A DNA stretch of 64,000 bases from Hetaerina americana (GCA_022747635.1 JAKTNV010000011.1:18683981-18747980), one strand, 5' to 3'. Positions 22,500-33,699 are shown, numbered from the stretch's first letter. The notes: generated by a model not told the origin, from the letters alone. Numbers and translations are program-made.

Positions 22500-22600
22500 A
22501 GTAGGATGATGGATTTTGTGTTTTGTTAGGAGTAATAAAATAATTGTTTGGTAGTTGTGTCCATCCAAAAACCTACCTTAACCGGTAGATTACCTAATAA
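21805..22600 (+). mobile_element. Family 1 LINE, 5'-truncated copy
   Basis: Starts inside the RT just after motif C (QALVCQSAKGLQALVSEL) and runs to the 3' hairpin (CCTACCTTAACCGGTAG, near 22572-22588), GATTACC and a (TAA)n tail. It retains the RT block lost from the copy at 781-3977 (NKTKFMRFSRKK near 21900-21930, then EHFTYLGSVL). TA repeats lie immediately on both sides. The 5' truncation is typical of target-primed reverse transcription. Confidence 0.85.
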
Positions 22601-22606
22601 TAATAA

Positions 22607-22607
<1 letters not shown>

Positions 22608-22700
<93 letters not shown>

Positions 22701-22714
22701 GTGTGTGTGTGTGT
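22608..22714. repeat. (TA)n followed by (TG)n
   Basis: About 90 bp of TA and then TGTGTG, immediately downstream of the LINE's TAATAATAAT tail. Confidence 0.95.
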
Positions 22715-23389
22715 ATTGCCTAACGTTTCCGCTGAAACGCTGACGGATGTCTTGTAAGTAAAGATGGAGATGCACAGAAAGATTTTCTTCCTCCACCTCC
22801 TCTCTCCCTACTTTGAATTCGTAAATGGTACGAGGGTACAGCGCTAGGATTTTATTTCGCGTGCAGCTAGACGTAGATGTGTTTTATATGGAAACCCCGT
22901 GCCTCGAAAGTAGTCAATATTAGTCGGTGCGATTCCCGGGCGAAAATAGTTCATCTCTGTAATAAATTAACTGCGTCTTCTTTTACCTCTAGTTAGGCGG
23001 TATTTTTCGTCTAAAACTATTCGTACGAATTTTAGTACAACCTTCAAAAGCGCACCAAGTTTTAGAAAGTGCGACTTAGAGAATCCAATTACACTTAATG
23101 CTATTCCTTAAAGAGATTCTTTGATTCGAATATTTCGTTTTTCGTTCAAGTTTCGAATTAAACTGACGCTGAATTCATTTACCGTATCAATTTTCAATAT
23201 GCTCTTAAATCTTTTGGCTTTTCCATTGTTTATGGACATAGAGGTTAAGCACGACTACTAATGTAAGGTCCGACAAAATTCATTCTTAAAGCCCTGAGAG
23301 ATCATATCACACTAAATCACTATTTAGCTCTCTTTGTATTTTACCTTCGTTCTTGCCTTTTTAATTGCCTAAACCTTTTCTCCCATTCA
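22715..23389. other. Unassigned sequence
   Basis: Nothing recognisable. Confidence 0.4.
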
Positions 23390-23394
23390 GCTGA

Positions 23395-23645
23395 TGTATC
23401 AACGATTTTCCCTTCATTCTGGTCTTCACCCAGTCCTATTGCCTCTTGGTATCTCTTGCTTCCACTCTTCCTATCTGCATCCCAAAAATCTCCTCCCTTC
23501 CCTCAATGTGTCTAGAGCTTCCCATACTTTCAGTTCTGCCAACTCTATTTTTCTCATTCTCTTCCTTGCTCGTATCTCAAAAATCACCATCCATGCCAAT
23601 TGTCTTGCCTCCACGACCAAGTTTTGGAGCCAAACTAAGTGTCCT
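23395..23645 (-). pseudogene. Family 1 LINE C-terminal relic
   Basis: The plus strand shows the ordered pattern of a reversed copy: TTCCCTTCATTCTGGTC, CCCAAAAATCTCCTCCC, TCATTCTCTTCCTTGCTCGT, corresponding to the GMKGG, LRREIL and WxRRMEK regions. It is highly diverged. Confidence 0.55.
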
Positions 23646-24054
23646 TTTTGTTAAGGTTTTGGTATATATTTGTTTGCATTTTTACTCAACTGTCCATGGA
23701 AAAACCTAAATTTTTATAGAAATTAATGTTCACGACCTTGGAGCTTGTCACAGTATTCGACGTTTAAGTTTTCTGTCATGAGTTCCCTTTCCATGTCAGA
23801 ATTTCTTCGACTCATTTACATTCTAAGCGTTCTCAGAACCACACGAATATAAATTTTCGCCCAATATGTTTCCCATTTGAGTGAATTTTTCCGCCTGATC
23901 TAATTCATTCTGTCATACATTTAAGTTGAACTTTGAATTCTTATTTTTTCAGAATTAGATTAAATTGTAGACGCTGTGGCATGGTGGAATGTACTCATGT
24001 GGATTGAAATGCACCTGGTAATTTTCCACAATCGTCAATAGTACGGTCATACTT

Positions 24055-24130
24055 TATTTCAGATGACGTTGAGAAAACTTCAAAACCGGTGAAGTATTTC
24101 AAAAAATATCTGTGGGAAATCACCAAACGT
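24055..24130 (+). repeat. Eroded GATGA-hairpin-GAAA-like repeat
   Basis: GATGACGTTGAGAAAACTTC, AAAACCGGTGAAG and AAATATCTGTGGGAAATC parallel the order seen at 13047-13110 (module, then AAATCTGTGGAAA). The stem is poorly kept. Confidence 0.35.
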
Positions 24131-24134
24131 ATTT

Positions 24135-24765
24135 CAGTCTAAGCAAAATAAAGTTAATGAGATAATTGAAAATGAGAGAGGCTAAGTTATAGGAGGGAAA
24201 AAACTAAAACTGGCGGAACTCGGAAGTACCTTGGACAAAGATGATTAAAGTAGTATTGATAAAAGAAAAGGAATTGCGTTCGGCGAAGAAGCTTCCATAA
24301 GGAGGGAATGAAAACTTTGATATCGAGGGTGGTTTTGTGTGAAGAGGAAACCTGGTCGTTGAATGAAGAAGGTAGACATAATTGGACATGAGGCTTTTGA
24401 AGTATGGGCGTGGGAAAGGATGGAATAGGTAAAATGGACGTACAGGAAGACAAACAAGGAAGTGCTAGACATGGTAACAAGTTAGGAGAAAGGCTTGTTT
24501 TGAGAAATTTAAATGAGGCAGAAATGATTAATACAGAGCATTATTATTGACGATGGGATGTTGAAGCTTCTGTTAGAGGGTAGACCATTAGCCAAGTGAG
24601 GAATGAAGAAAGGAAGGTCGTGTAATTAAAGAAAAATTTAATGTCGTTCTGGGGTGTCAGGTTTTGACATGTTCGTCATGGCTATGAAGTGAAGGAGTGT
24701 ACATTCTTTGTCCATCCAAAAGCCTAAATTAAAGTGTTTGTCTACCAAATCTCAATGGCATATTC
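24135..24765 (+). pseudogene. Family 1 LINE 3' relic
   Basis: Includes CTGGCGGAACTCGGAAGTAC, GAATTGCGTTCGGCGAAGAA, GAGGCTTTTGAAGTATGGGC and ends with TTGTCCATCCAAAAGCCT near 24712, the LINE 3' UTR. Many indels. 24766-25384 is unassigned. Confidence 0.75.
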
Positions 24766-25384
24766 CTTAACGAGAACCTGTGCTGACAACTGATTAGGTG
24801 GAGCACATTTTGTGCTAGTTTAATTCATACCGGAGAAGAAAAAAAGAAACTACTTAATCAACCAATCTCTAAGAGAAGTGTCATGAAATGCAATCGATTG
24901 CTCTCACGTCATTACCTGTGTAATATTCGCACGTTTTAAAAATGTTATGAAAATAATTTTAGTAGAAGGATTTAACCAATCCCGATTGAAGGATGGCGTG
25001 TATTCACCCTTTTTGTTAAATAGTTTCCTTCGTTGTGTTAATAATTTATATACCTGCGGTATGCAATCAATGCCCTACTGCTATACCTTGGCTTGACGGC
25101 TACACACGCTAAAGAAGCTTAATTTGAAAAGAAAAGAAATAGTGTGTAAAAATGTCGCAATTCGTTTATAAATATGAAACGCTTTGACTTAGCAACTTCA
25201 TCATCCAGTGTGTGACGGATTATGACGTTGGCAAATCTAAAAACGTGTCGTATACGTAAATAAATTGTGAAATCTTTACTAATTATTATAAATGTTTCCC
25301 ACATTGAGGTGAAATTTCAGAAAGTTACTGCTTACCTTTCTTTTTAATTCAAGATTGCACTGAATGAGCACTATCTTTGCCCTC

Positions 25385-26275
25385 ATATGGCCCCGGGAAA
25401 CTTTATGAGTTGATTACGCTATTCCTAAATGTAAAAATCTATATGAAAATCTAAATGGATCCTTTCAAAATTTTTCATGTATGCTTAAGCCTATCGTGGT
25501 GTTAAAACCAGCTCTTAATTATGATTAAGCTCTTTCCTCTACAAAACACTATAATTTTTTCACCACGCTCATTTCTCTCTACTAAACCATACTCACCTAT
25601 ATACCCCCCTCCCATCTCTTCCTTCGATTATACAATGTTGTATAAAAAGTATCCGTGGCAAATTTTCCCTGACGTGTGCGTGAAGTGCTGAATTCACACC
25701 GTCGGTCAAGTGTGCGCATGATCGCAGATCGTGTTAGCATTCATAAGGTGACAGTGCACACCATTATCACTGAAAATTTGGCGATACGAAAGATCTGCGC
25801 AAAACCCGTCCCGAAAGTCTTGACGGACGATCAAGAGCAGAGTCGAGTGCTTGCAAATATTTCCTGCGATGACCCCGCGACGATTCCCCAACCACTTTAG
25901 AGTCCCGACTTGGCACCAGCAGACAATTTTTCCTATTCCCAAAATTGAAATCCTTTCTCCAAAGAAACCACCATGGCGCCGTCAAAGAAGCTTGCATGTG
26001 TACCCTTAAGGATCTTCCGGAATCCGCCTAACAGGCCTTGGCTTCCGCCTTCGACTCTTGGGAAAGCCACTAGTTAGGGTGTGTTGACGCTCAAGGGATG
26101 TACTTTGAAGAATTTTGAGATATTGTAGTATTATCTGAAATAAATCTTCCAAAAAAAGTTTCCCGATACTCTGTGTACCAACCATGTAACTGCATTCCAA
26201 TCCCCCATCACTACCAAGTGTTTTTTTAGGTATTTTATACAAATTTCTGACCATAACCATTATTTACGTCTTTCT
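25385..26275 (-). mobile_element. Family 1 LINE endonuclease relic, split by a mariner
   Basis: 25385-25632 corresponds to 2820-3075 of the near-complete copy (CCCCGGGAAACTTTATGAG and later CCCATCTCTTCCTTCG). The match resumes at 26187 with GCATTCCAATCCCCCATCAC, corresponding to 3085 onward, and fades by about 26275. The break falls in the middle of continuous LINE sequence and is filled by the mariner at 25633-26186. Confidence 0.8.
25633..26186 (+). mobile_element. Mariner relic inserted in a LINE
   Basis: Bounded by TA on both sides (25631-25632 and 26187-26188), with imperfect inverted ends (CAATGTTG..AGTATCCG and CGATACTC..CCAACCATG). At about 554 bp it is far shorter than the usual 1.3 kb. 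The interior encodes a transposase fragment (SVRMIADRVSIHKVTVHTI, RKICAKPVPKVLTDDQ) similar to the element at 49049-49904. It then jumps by deletion to the SPDLAPADNF region. No complete D,D34D set remains. Confidence 0.8.
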
Positions 26276-26399
26276 CCCTAACATTGCTTGACGGCTTGCA
26301 TATCTAATTATAACCTAATAAATAAAATAAGGCTTTTGCAGCTAGCTAAAGCTTAATAGTCCCATGAATATCTAACCGGATGAATCCTTAAGCTTTTCG

Positions 26400-27350
26400 T
26401 TGCATCGCGATGCGATAATATCCCTAGACAGAGCGGGAGGTTACACGGGTGGAGGGTGGGAGAAACCATGTCGCAAACCTCCACGGGCGGTTTGATTTTC
26501 GAGGTGGAGAAGACCGAGGAACGCCGGAGGAAGAGAATACTACAACCTCCCTCCATTTCCCCTCATCTGTATCGCAGAAGCGAAGCATCTTCGCCGGGAT
26601 GGGGTCGCGGGAGGGGTCGGAATAGTCGAGCCGCAATCCCACTCTTAGAGGTGGGACGGAAGGAGAGATGGGAACGCCTGGGAGAGCTTCAAAAAGCCGG
26701 GGGCGGTGATCGAGACTCGTCAGGAGTCCGTGGGGATGGAAGGACGAGAGGAGGACGTGGGGAGTGGTGTTAGGGCGGGGAAAGATAGGTGGGGGGAGAG
26801 AGAGGAGGCAAAGATGGAAGTGGCTCTCGTAATGGGTTAATTAATTGCCTCCCATCCGAAAGAACAGACTTTTCCACGCTCCTAGGTCACCGAAGGAGAA
26901 CGCGGATAGATTGGGAGAGGGGGAGGGGTGCGTGGGATGAGTGGAGGGGGGTGTAATGTGACGTCGAATATTCTTGTGGAGGGGGATATCACCAGGACTT
27001 CTCGTCCTCCACTACCACCACCACCACGGTTTCTAACCGCACCTACCCCGCTCTTGTTTGATGATAAAAAAACACAAGGTGGCGTGGGAGACATCGAGAT
27101 GATAGGGGGGGGGGGAGAGGAGCAAAAAATAGTTTTTCCTCGAAAAGATGGTGGACCAATGACGTAGGAGAGAAAATTTGTGACGTCGGGCGAGGTGAGG
27201 GTGTGGGAGTGGAGAGGGGGAACTCTTTGATTTCGTTACGGGAGGTGGTGGGGGGGAGGGAGGGGTCGAGAGAGGAGTGGTGGGAGGGGGTGGGAGATGA
27301 GTGGATGGAATCGAGTGGGAGTTCCCAAAATAGAACGGCGGACGAAGCAT
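26400..27350. other. GC-rich, purine-skewed tract
   Basis: The plus strand is G- and A-rich over most of 950 bp with many CpGs in the first 350 bp. A 105-codon frame at 26456-26773 (plus) is Arg/Gly/Glu-rich with no recognisable domain, and long frames occur on the other strand too. It could be CpG-rich host regulatory DNA or an exon, but composition alone explains the open frames. Confidence 0.35.
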
Positions 27351-27689
27351 ACCCCGCGTTGCTTCTTATCTAGTGTCTTGTTTCAAAGCTCAAAGACGTA
27401 TGTCCATTTCCTTCATTAATTTCAGGACTATTCGTAGATTGCGTCACGCTTTTATGAATTTTATCTCTCCTCAATCCCCAAAGGTTTTTAATTTTCCAAA
27501 TTATTTAAGTTTAAAAATGTTCATAGTCACAAAAACGACCGCTTTTTTCTAGTTCTACATGAATTTTTCAAATGTAAATTAAAATATTGAGAGGGTGTAA
27601 ACGTCATCCATCCATCAAGTTGAGAGTCTCACGTCAACTGACTTCATTTGCAACGTTTGCGTCTATCGCCTGAAATAATTAAGGCCTTT

Positions 27690-27850
27690 TTCGTGTCACG
27701 CCACACTTCCTGTTTACCCTCTTCGCGTTACCCAATGTTGCATGCTGTCACGCATCATAGAATGTTGTCGCGCGTCTTCACACGTCCGTTGCATTTCGTC
27801 ACACGTCGTCACAAACTGTCACGTGTGATCTAAATTCGTCACACTTTGAT
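27690..27850. repeat. Degenerate tandem of GTCAC/CGTC units
   Basis: Repeated variants such as CTGTCACGCATC, TTGTCGCGCGTCTTCAC, TCGTCACACGTCGTCAC and CTGTCACGTG at irregular spacing of about 15-25 bases suggest an old minisatellite. 27360-27689 and 27851-28160 are unassigned. Confidence 0.5.
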
Positions 27851-28164
27851 TTTGAATTTCTAAAGGATAAGGTTCAACACTTTGGCGGCCATTATTCATC
27901 GTTATATTTATAGCGCGTATTCTTTAAACGCGACGTTTCCATTCAATGAGCGAGTAGGTGGTAACAAATGAATGATTTATGAATATTTTACCCAGCATCT
28001 CGTTGACCTTTGAGTTTCCATTGTAAGGATCTGATTGATATCCTTTAAATATGAGAGAAGCGTTATTCTGAGTGATGCCACGGTGCGTACTTAAGATTCT
28101 GGAATTGAACTCCTAAAAGGGAACAAAGGGATGGTATAATTCGTTGTTTAACAACGTCCTTCCC

Positions 28165-28700
28165 TGAGATTTAAAAAAGGTAGAATGATGAATAACTGAT
28201 CGTAGCACTTTTCCACTTGATAATTTTTTTTTGCCTTGATAAAATATTTTTTAAATTTCCCAAAAAGTCAAGTGAAAGTGGAAATGTGCTTCGATCAGTT
28301 ATTCATTATGTTCGACTTCCACCACATCACGCCTGAAGCTGCTCACGTAGAATGATGTTTACTCAATCAGAATACTCATCTCTTTTGTTATTTGACCTTT
28401 TTCTTCATCAACCACAATCACCTATCCATTCTAAATTGGCGTAGGTGACCTCAGGAGTAGCAGTCACTCAAATTTTACTTAAACGACTTCCAGCATTGCC
28501 TAAAAGTTATATAAAAGAATGCCTACATTAACCTTTTTGCTCTTTCTGACGCATCAAATCTCTTTCAAAAGTATTACTATTTACGGTGATTCCCTTGTTA
28601 ATGAGATGGGATATTTTTTTTGTGGTTGACAATGGTGTTCAGGTGTTTATGTGATTGAGTCATTTAAATTTTATTTTCTTTTAGTTTTATTTTCGAAATT
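28165..28700 (+). repeat. Dispersed repeat with inverted arms, related to 13005-13300
   Basis: GAATAACTGATCGTAGCAC near 28189 and its inverse GTGCTTCGATCAGTTATTC near 28286 form arms of about 40 bases around an AT-rich centre. Beyond the right arm, CTTCCACCACATCACGCCTG and GAGATGGGATATTTTTTT match the series at 13140-13240 in the same order. The family identity is unknown. Confidence 0.5.
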
Positions 28701-29645
28701 GCAGCTTAGTTTGGATTTTTAATTATTAAAAATTTGCTGCTAATGTCGTTCTGTGATAGCAATAGGTTTTGAGATGTTTCAGGTTATTGTTTGAAGAAGA
28801 AAAGTTGCCAACAATTTGTGTTCTACATGTTACCGTCTATACCCATTGTCAAAAATAATAATGAATATTTTAATAATAATACCAACAGCAAAAATAAAAG
28901 TGATACAAATATTAGATTCTCTTAAATGCCCTCAAAACCCTGCCATTTTATAAGTGACGTCATCGAAGAACATCAGTGTAACGATCAAAAGTGTCCAGGA
29001 TTCATATTCTGGTGAGAATTCAAGAAACTCTCATCGTTATTCCAAGTACCGAGTTTTTCTGTACATTCGAACTTTAACTTTGTGGAAAAATAAACCAGTT
29101 CCATACCCTAACTTCATATGCTTCAAAGTTTAGAACGAAATTATATCTATCTTTAACGCTGAAAAAAACCCTCTGGTTGAATTCCATAATAGAATCCGCA
29201 AGTAAACGTCAAAAGATGCCAAAATTAATGATATTTGACTGCGGTAAAAATTCTAATCATGATGATAAAAAAATTGATGGTTGTATTATCATATTAAATC
29301 TCGATTTGAATTGGTTATTAATTTTCCACGCGACTGTGCGTTTGGAATTCCAATCATTTCCTAAATGTAACCTTCGGTCATGCTGTCATGGTCTGTAGGA
29401 GTTTGCCCATTGCAGTCACGTACTAAACTAAAGGTCTCAGGATGGATTTATCGCTGATACCTGAGTTTCGAGACGAGTAGGAGTAGAGATGATTGTGTGT
29501 TGAGAACCTCGGACCTCTGATGCCATTTCGTTCCCCTTAATTCATCTCAGAATCAGGATAATCGATTTCATGACCGCGCGGTTTTTTTGCCAGACGCTTT
29601 CAAAATGTAAATACCATCGGTAGCCGATGGGAACTATTCCAATTT
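28701..29645. other. Unassigned AT-rich sequence
   Basis: No recognisable feature. Confidence 0.4.
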
Positions 29646-29649
29646 CTGT

Positions 29650-30845
29650 TTCCAAAGATTAGAAGTTTGTTTAATTATTTTTCGGCTGTTTTAGCTGGTT
29701 TGATCGTAATTATATGAAGCTAATAAATGTATTTATTTTCAGTCCGTGCCCATCCAAAACGTCTCTTAAAATGTTAGACCACCAATAATACGAGGGTGAT
29801 TCGAAAAGTAAGGCCCCCTATTTTTTTCATGAAAAATCAAATTTATTCTCAACTTTGCGTATATCGTTGGAAAAGCTGAGCATTTAGCTATTTTTCTACA
29901 TAGTCGCCTTGACGATCAATCACTTTTTGCATCCTTGTAACCAGTATTTTAATACCGGCGTCATACCTTTCTCCCGCCGCGCTGCGAAGCCAAATAACGA
30001 CTGCTTCTTGCACTTCCTCGCCTGACTTGAATTTCTGTCCTCCAAGGTGTTTTTTGAGAGTGGGAAACAAGTGGTAGTCGCTAGGGGCAACATCCGGGCT
30101 ACAAGGACGGTGGTCGATGATACCCCAGCTGAATTCATTGAGCAGGGTGGTCGTTTGATGTGACACATGTGGACGTGCATTGTCATGATGCAAACACACT
30201 CCTTTGGTGAGACACCTTGTTGTAACCGAGGACCTCCGACACAATATTCTGCGCGGAGAAGTAGCCACTCTCTTCATTAAATGGTAAGGGTAATTCTCCG
30301 GTTATTGCGCACCATCTCGTCAATTGGAGCCATCGTTGATTCCGGCAAACTCGGCCGCCCCGACCGCTGCTCATCGTGGACGTTTTCCCGGCCATCAAAA
30401 TATTCCCTGCACCACTTCCGCACGTTTTTGATGTCCATACACTTCTATCCATACACTTCCACTAAATGGCGATGAGTTTTTATCGGAGAAGCAGTCGTCA
30501 GTTAGCTTCGCGACGCGGCGGGAGAAAGGTACGACGTCGGTATTAAAAAGCTGATTACAAGGATGCAAAACGTTATTGATCGTCAAGGCAACTATGTAGA
30601 AAAATAGCTAAATGCTCAACCTTTCCAACGATGTACGCAAAGTTGAGAATAAATTTGATTTTTCATGAATAAAATAGGAGACCTTACTTTTCGAATTGCC
30701 CTCGTATTATTGGTGGTCTAAAATTTTTAAGGGACGTTTAGGATGGGAACAGACCGAAAATAAATTCATTTATTAGCTTCATATAATTACGATCAAACCA
30801 GCTAAAACAGCCGAAAAATAATTAATCAACCTTCTTATGTTTTGA
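29650..30845. repeat. Large inverted repeat (two arms of about 355 bp)
   Basis: The left arm (about 29650-30008) and right arm (about 30489-30845) are reverse complements over their full length, with scattered mismatches. Each arm contains, in order from outside, AT-rich host sequence (GGCTGTTTTAGCTGG), a family 1-like LINE 3' end (CCATCCAAAACG or its variant, then TTAGACCACCAATAA), the mariner terminus CGAGGG, and the mariner 3' coding end. The symmetry therefore extends beyond the transposon into its flanks. The spacer of about 480 bp is mariner interior. Confidence 0.85.
29791..30704 (-). mobile_element. Mariner derivative with two 3' ends
   Basis: TA precedes and follows CGAGGGTGATTCG / CGAATTGCCCTCG, a mariner-type layout. 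The minus-strand frame at 29888-30277 encodes the transposase C-terminus: HHDNARPH, then SPDVAPSDYHLF with 34 residues between the two aspartates, and a RQGDYVEK ending. 30183-30452 keeps a central piece and GRENVHDEQRSGRPS-like N-terminal coding out of frame. The right end repeats the C-terminal coding in the opposite orientation (30530-30610), so the element has lost its own 5' end and carries two 3' ends. Confidence 0.8.
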
Positions 30846-30859
30846 AACCAGAGGAAAGT

Positions 30860-31125
30860 GGGTAGAGGTTTCCGAAGGAAAGAATTCAGAGGGGACGCAT
30901 TAGATTAGAGCAATCCTTCATCTGGTTCTTGGACTCCTGGAATTGCCCAGGTATTAATATTAGGCATTAATTACCCTGATCTAAACATATTATAATCTAC
31001 ACCCATCACCTTCCACATTTTCCCCTCCCTTCTAAAAAGCCCCCTTCTAACGCTGCCCCTCCAAACTCTTCGCTTCGGAAACCTCTCCCCACCTTCCCCT
31101 GCCATCCATCGTTCTGGTATTCCCT
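30860..31125. other. Unassigned sequence
   Basis: Nothing recognised. 31005-31110 is C-rich. Confidence 0.4.
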
Positions 31126-31129
31126 GCAG

Positions 31130-31282
31130 CTCTATCCCTCTCTTCCTTGAGGAAGTTGGCTGCGATCACCGAAAATTCGAAACTTAGTGAGTCTTTTTTT
31201 GTGTGTTTCTGTGTTTTTGTCTGTATCCACTAGTGCTGAATTTTATACATTATTATTCACGTCCGTGAGGCTTTCAAAAAGT
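31130..31282 (+). repeat. Family P repeat ending in a TA array
   Basis: TTCCTTGAGGAAGTTGGC, a diverged stem, then CGAAAATTCGAAAC, followed by GTGTGTTTCTGTGTTTTTG, ACATTATTATTCACGTCCGT and the TA array. The same order occurs on the minus strand at 45058-45210 and 54709-54880. Confidence 0.6.
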
Positions 31283-31363
31283 TATATATATATATATATG
31301 TGTATATATATACATATATATATATACATATATATACATATATATATACATATATATATATAC

Positions 31364-31429
<66 letters not shown>

Positions 31430-31440
31430 GTATGTGCGTG
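31283..31440. repeat. (TA)n with periodic TACA/TGTA interruptions
   Basis: About 130 bp of TA, with ACATATATATAT-type interruptions at roughly 8-16 base intervals in the first half. Confidence 0.95.
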
Positions 31441-31449
31441 TGTACGTAA

Positions 31450-32980
31450 TGCTTGGAATTAAGGTGCATGAACACTGAAAAACACTACTAATTTCATTAC
31501 TCGGTATTTATTTAGGTATCAACTTTTTAAACTCTGTAATATTATTTTAACATCATAATTCTACGTGCATAAACGTTGTAGAAATCAAGACAAGAATATG
31601 CCATTCTTTCTTAAATGGTTTCTAAATATTTCACATTTCGTTAATAGATCACATGTAAATTAAAACATTCATATGAGATAAAATTTGAATGTCATAACTT
31701 GTATTTGAAGGCTAAACAGGGGCGCGATAATTTATTACAAGTCCTCTGTTACATGAATAATTCGGCCTCCTTTTGTGCATCTATATTTAACTATCAGTAA
31801 AGCATATTAAATGGTAAGTTTCTAAGTTTAACTGGAATGTGGAAATTGAAGGAATTCGTCAGTGTTTCACTCTTGTTTCACAATTAACCATTAGCCTAGT
31901 GTCAGTGTTATTTCGTGCTTTCAAACTAATCAAAGTTAACATTACGAAAATCGACGTTCCGACTTTTTGAAAGCCCAAATTAAAATTCTTTGAATCATTA
32001 TAAAGTTAGATGTTATGAACTGCATTTTAAGTTGGTTTCCTAGTGACAGTCTGAAACCAATATAATACATACACCTGTCCACATATTAACTGTAAAAGAT
32101 ATCGTGAGCTTGTTTGGAATGTTTTTTTTCTGCCATCTCCTCATCACTGTGTAAGGAAAAATATCGCCATTATTGTCATTCCCAAAGGAATTGGTATTTA
32201 ATAAAATAAAAAATGGAGGGTAACATAATAGATAATCTTCAAAGAGTATTAACTGTTCAATTTTGTTTACATGCCGACAGATCAGTAAACCACCTCCTGA
32301 TTCTCGATATTTCCAATTTTTTTCCAAACAAATTTTGTCATCAAAGCTATCCTTGACTGTGTGCGATAAGTAAGCAGCTGCGTAATAAGTTGTTGGCATC
32401 ATGCAACAGGCCGTAGTTCTTGCAAGCAAAAAGTGTCTTTGGAACAGTAAAATCAAAATACAGACAATGCTGTGTGATCAAATTGAGTACCTTGAGATGC
32501 AGCATCAGCGTTACTTTCCCATAACGCAACAATAAATATAATAAATAGATTTAAAAACCCTGGATTTAAAAACTATCTAATTTATCCGATAAATAAGAAC
32601 CAATTTGGGTTTTAAGAGAGCTAGAGGAAAAATATATGCGATAAATGACTGTATCCCTTTTCATTTATTCCTCTGGTGGTGGTCGGCTGGTAAAAAGATC
32701 ACTATATTGGATTCAAGGGGACCTGCAAGGCTCGTCATTCCCGACAACCCGCCAACCGACAACCTGAATTTCAAACGACATCCATTACATATTTCTCCAA
32801 ATAAACAACAGAATAACAACAAACATGATCGGACGTAAGACTACCCTTCCGAAAAAATAAAAAGAGTTATTCACTAAGCGAATTATTTTGCTCATTCTCC
32901 CGCTGAAGAAAAAGTAAAATTATTTCAATTCCTTCAACGAGGAATTTTAAATATCGCATGTCACTCTTCAAAATGGTCAA
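31450..32980. other. Unassigned AT-rich sequence
   Basis: No gene or known repeat recognised. The frame at 32040-32456 (minus) shows no motif. Confidence 0.4.
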
Positions 32981-32984
32981 AGTA

Positions 32985-33501
32985 CAAGGATAATGAGAAG
33001 ATGAATTGTATTAGTCAAAGAAGCTTCCGCGAGGAGGTAATTAATTATAGGGCCTTAAATTAAGAATGCTAATTAAAAAGGCTTGCTAAAACATTGATAT
33101 GGATCCTGGCTTTGTAGAACGCGGAAACATGGTTGTTGAAGCAGGATGATAGGCGTGGTTTGGAGGCTTTTTAAATCTTGGTGTGGAGAAGGATGGATGA
33201 GGCGAAATGAATAGAGAGGAAAATGAACGAGGAAGTGCTAGGCATGGTAGGAGAGGAGAGAATTGTTGGTAGAAATTCAAAGTAGGCAGTAAAAGTGGAT
33301 GCAGAGCATTCTGTTTAGTAATGGGATGTTGAAGACTTCAATCAATGCTCAAAGTTGGGACTACTTTTGGCAAGTGTTAAAGGGATAGCATAACGATAGG
33401 CATATTGTGGAAAAAGAAAAGAGGGATGAAGTGTACGGAATTGAATGTAGGTTGATTTTAGGGCTTGGTGTTAGATTGTTTTTGTGAGGAAAGCCGAGTA
33501 T

Positions 33502-33571
<70 letters not shown>

Positions 33572-33640
33572 CTATCGTACTATCGTTGTACCATTGTGTA
33601 GACCAACCCAAGTCTACCTTAATCGGTAGAATGTCAATAA
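32985..33640 (+). pseudogene. Family 1 LINE 3' relic interrupted by TA repeats
   Basis: GTAGAACGCGGAAACATGG, GCAGGATGATAGGCGTGG and GTGGAGAAGGATGGATGAGG match the C-terminal coding region. The 3' UTR ends with AGTCTACCTTAATCGGTAGA near 33612. A TA array at 33506-33567 lies within the 3' UTR, before the terminal hairpin. Confidence 0.75.
33506..33567. repeat. (TA)n microsatellite within LINE 3' UTR
   Basis: 62 bp of TA between the LINE coding relic and its terminal hairpin. Confidence 0.95.
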
Positions 33641-33699
33641 TGATGATACTATAAGCAATAGCAACAAAAGCAATAATCATAATAACAATTATAATGTTA

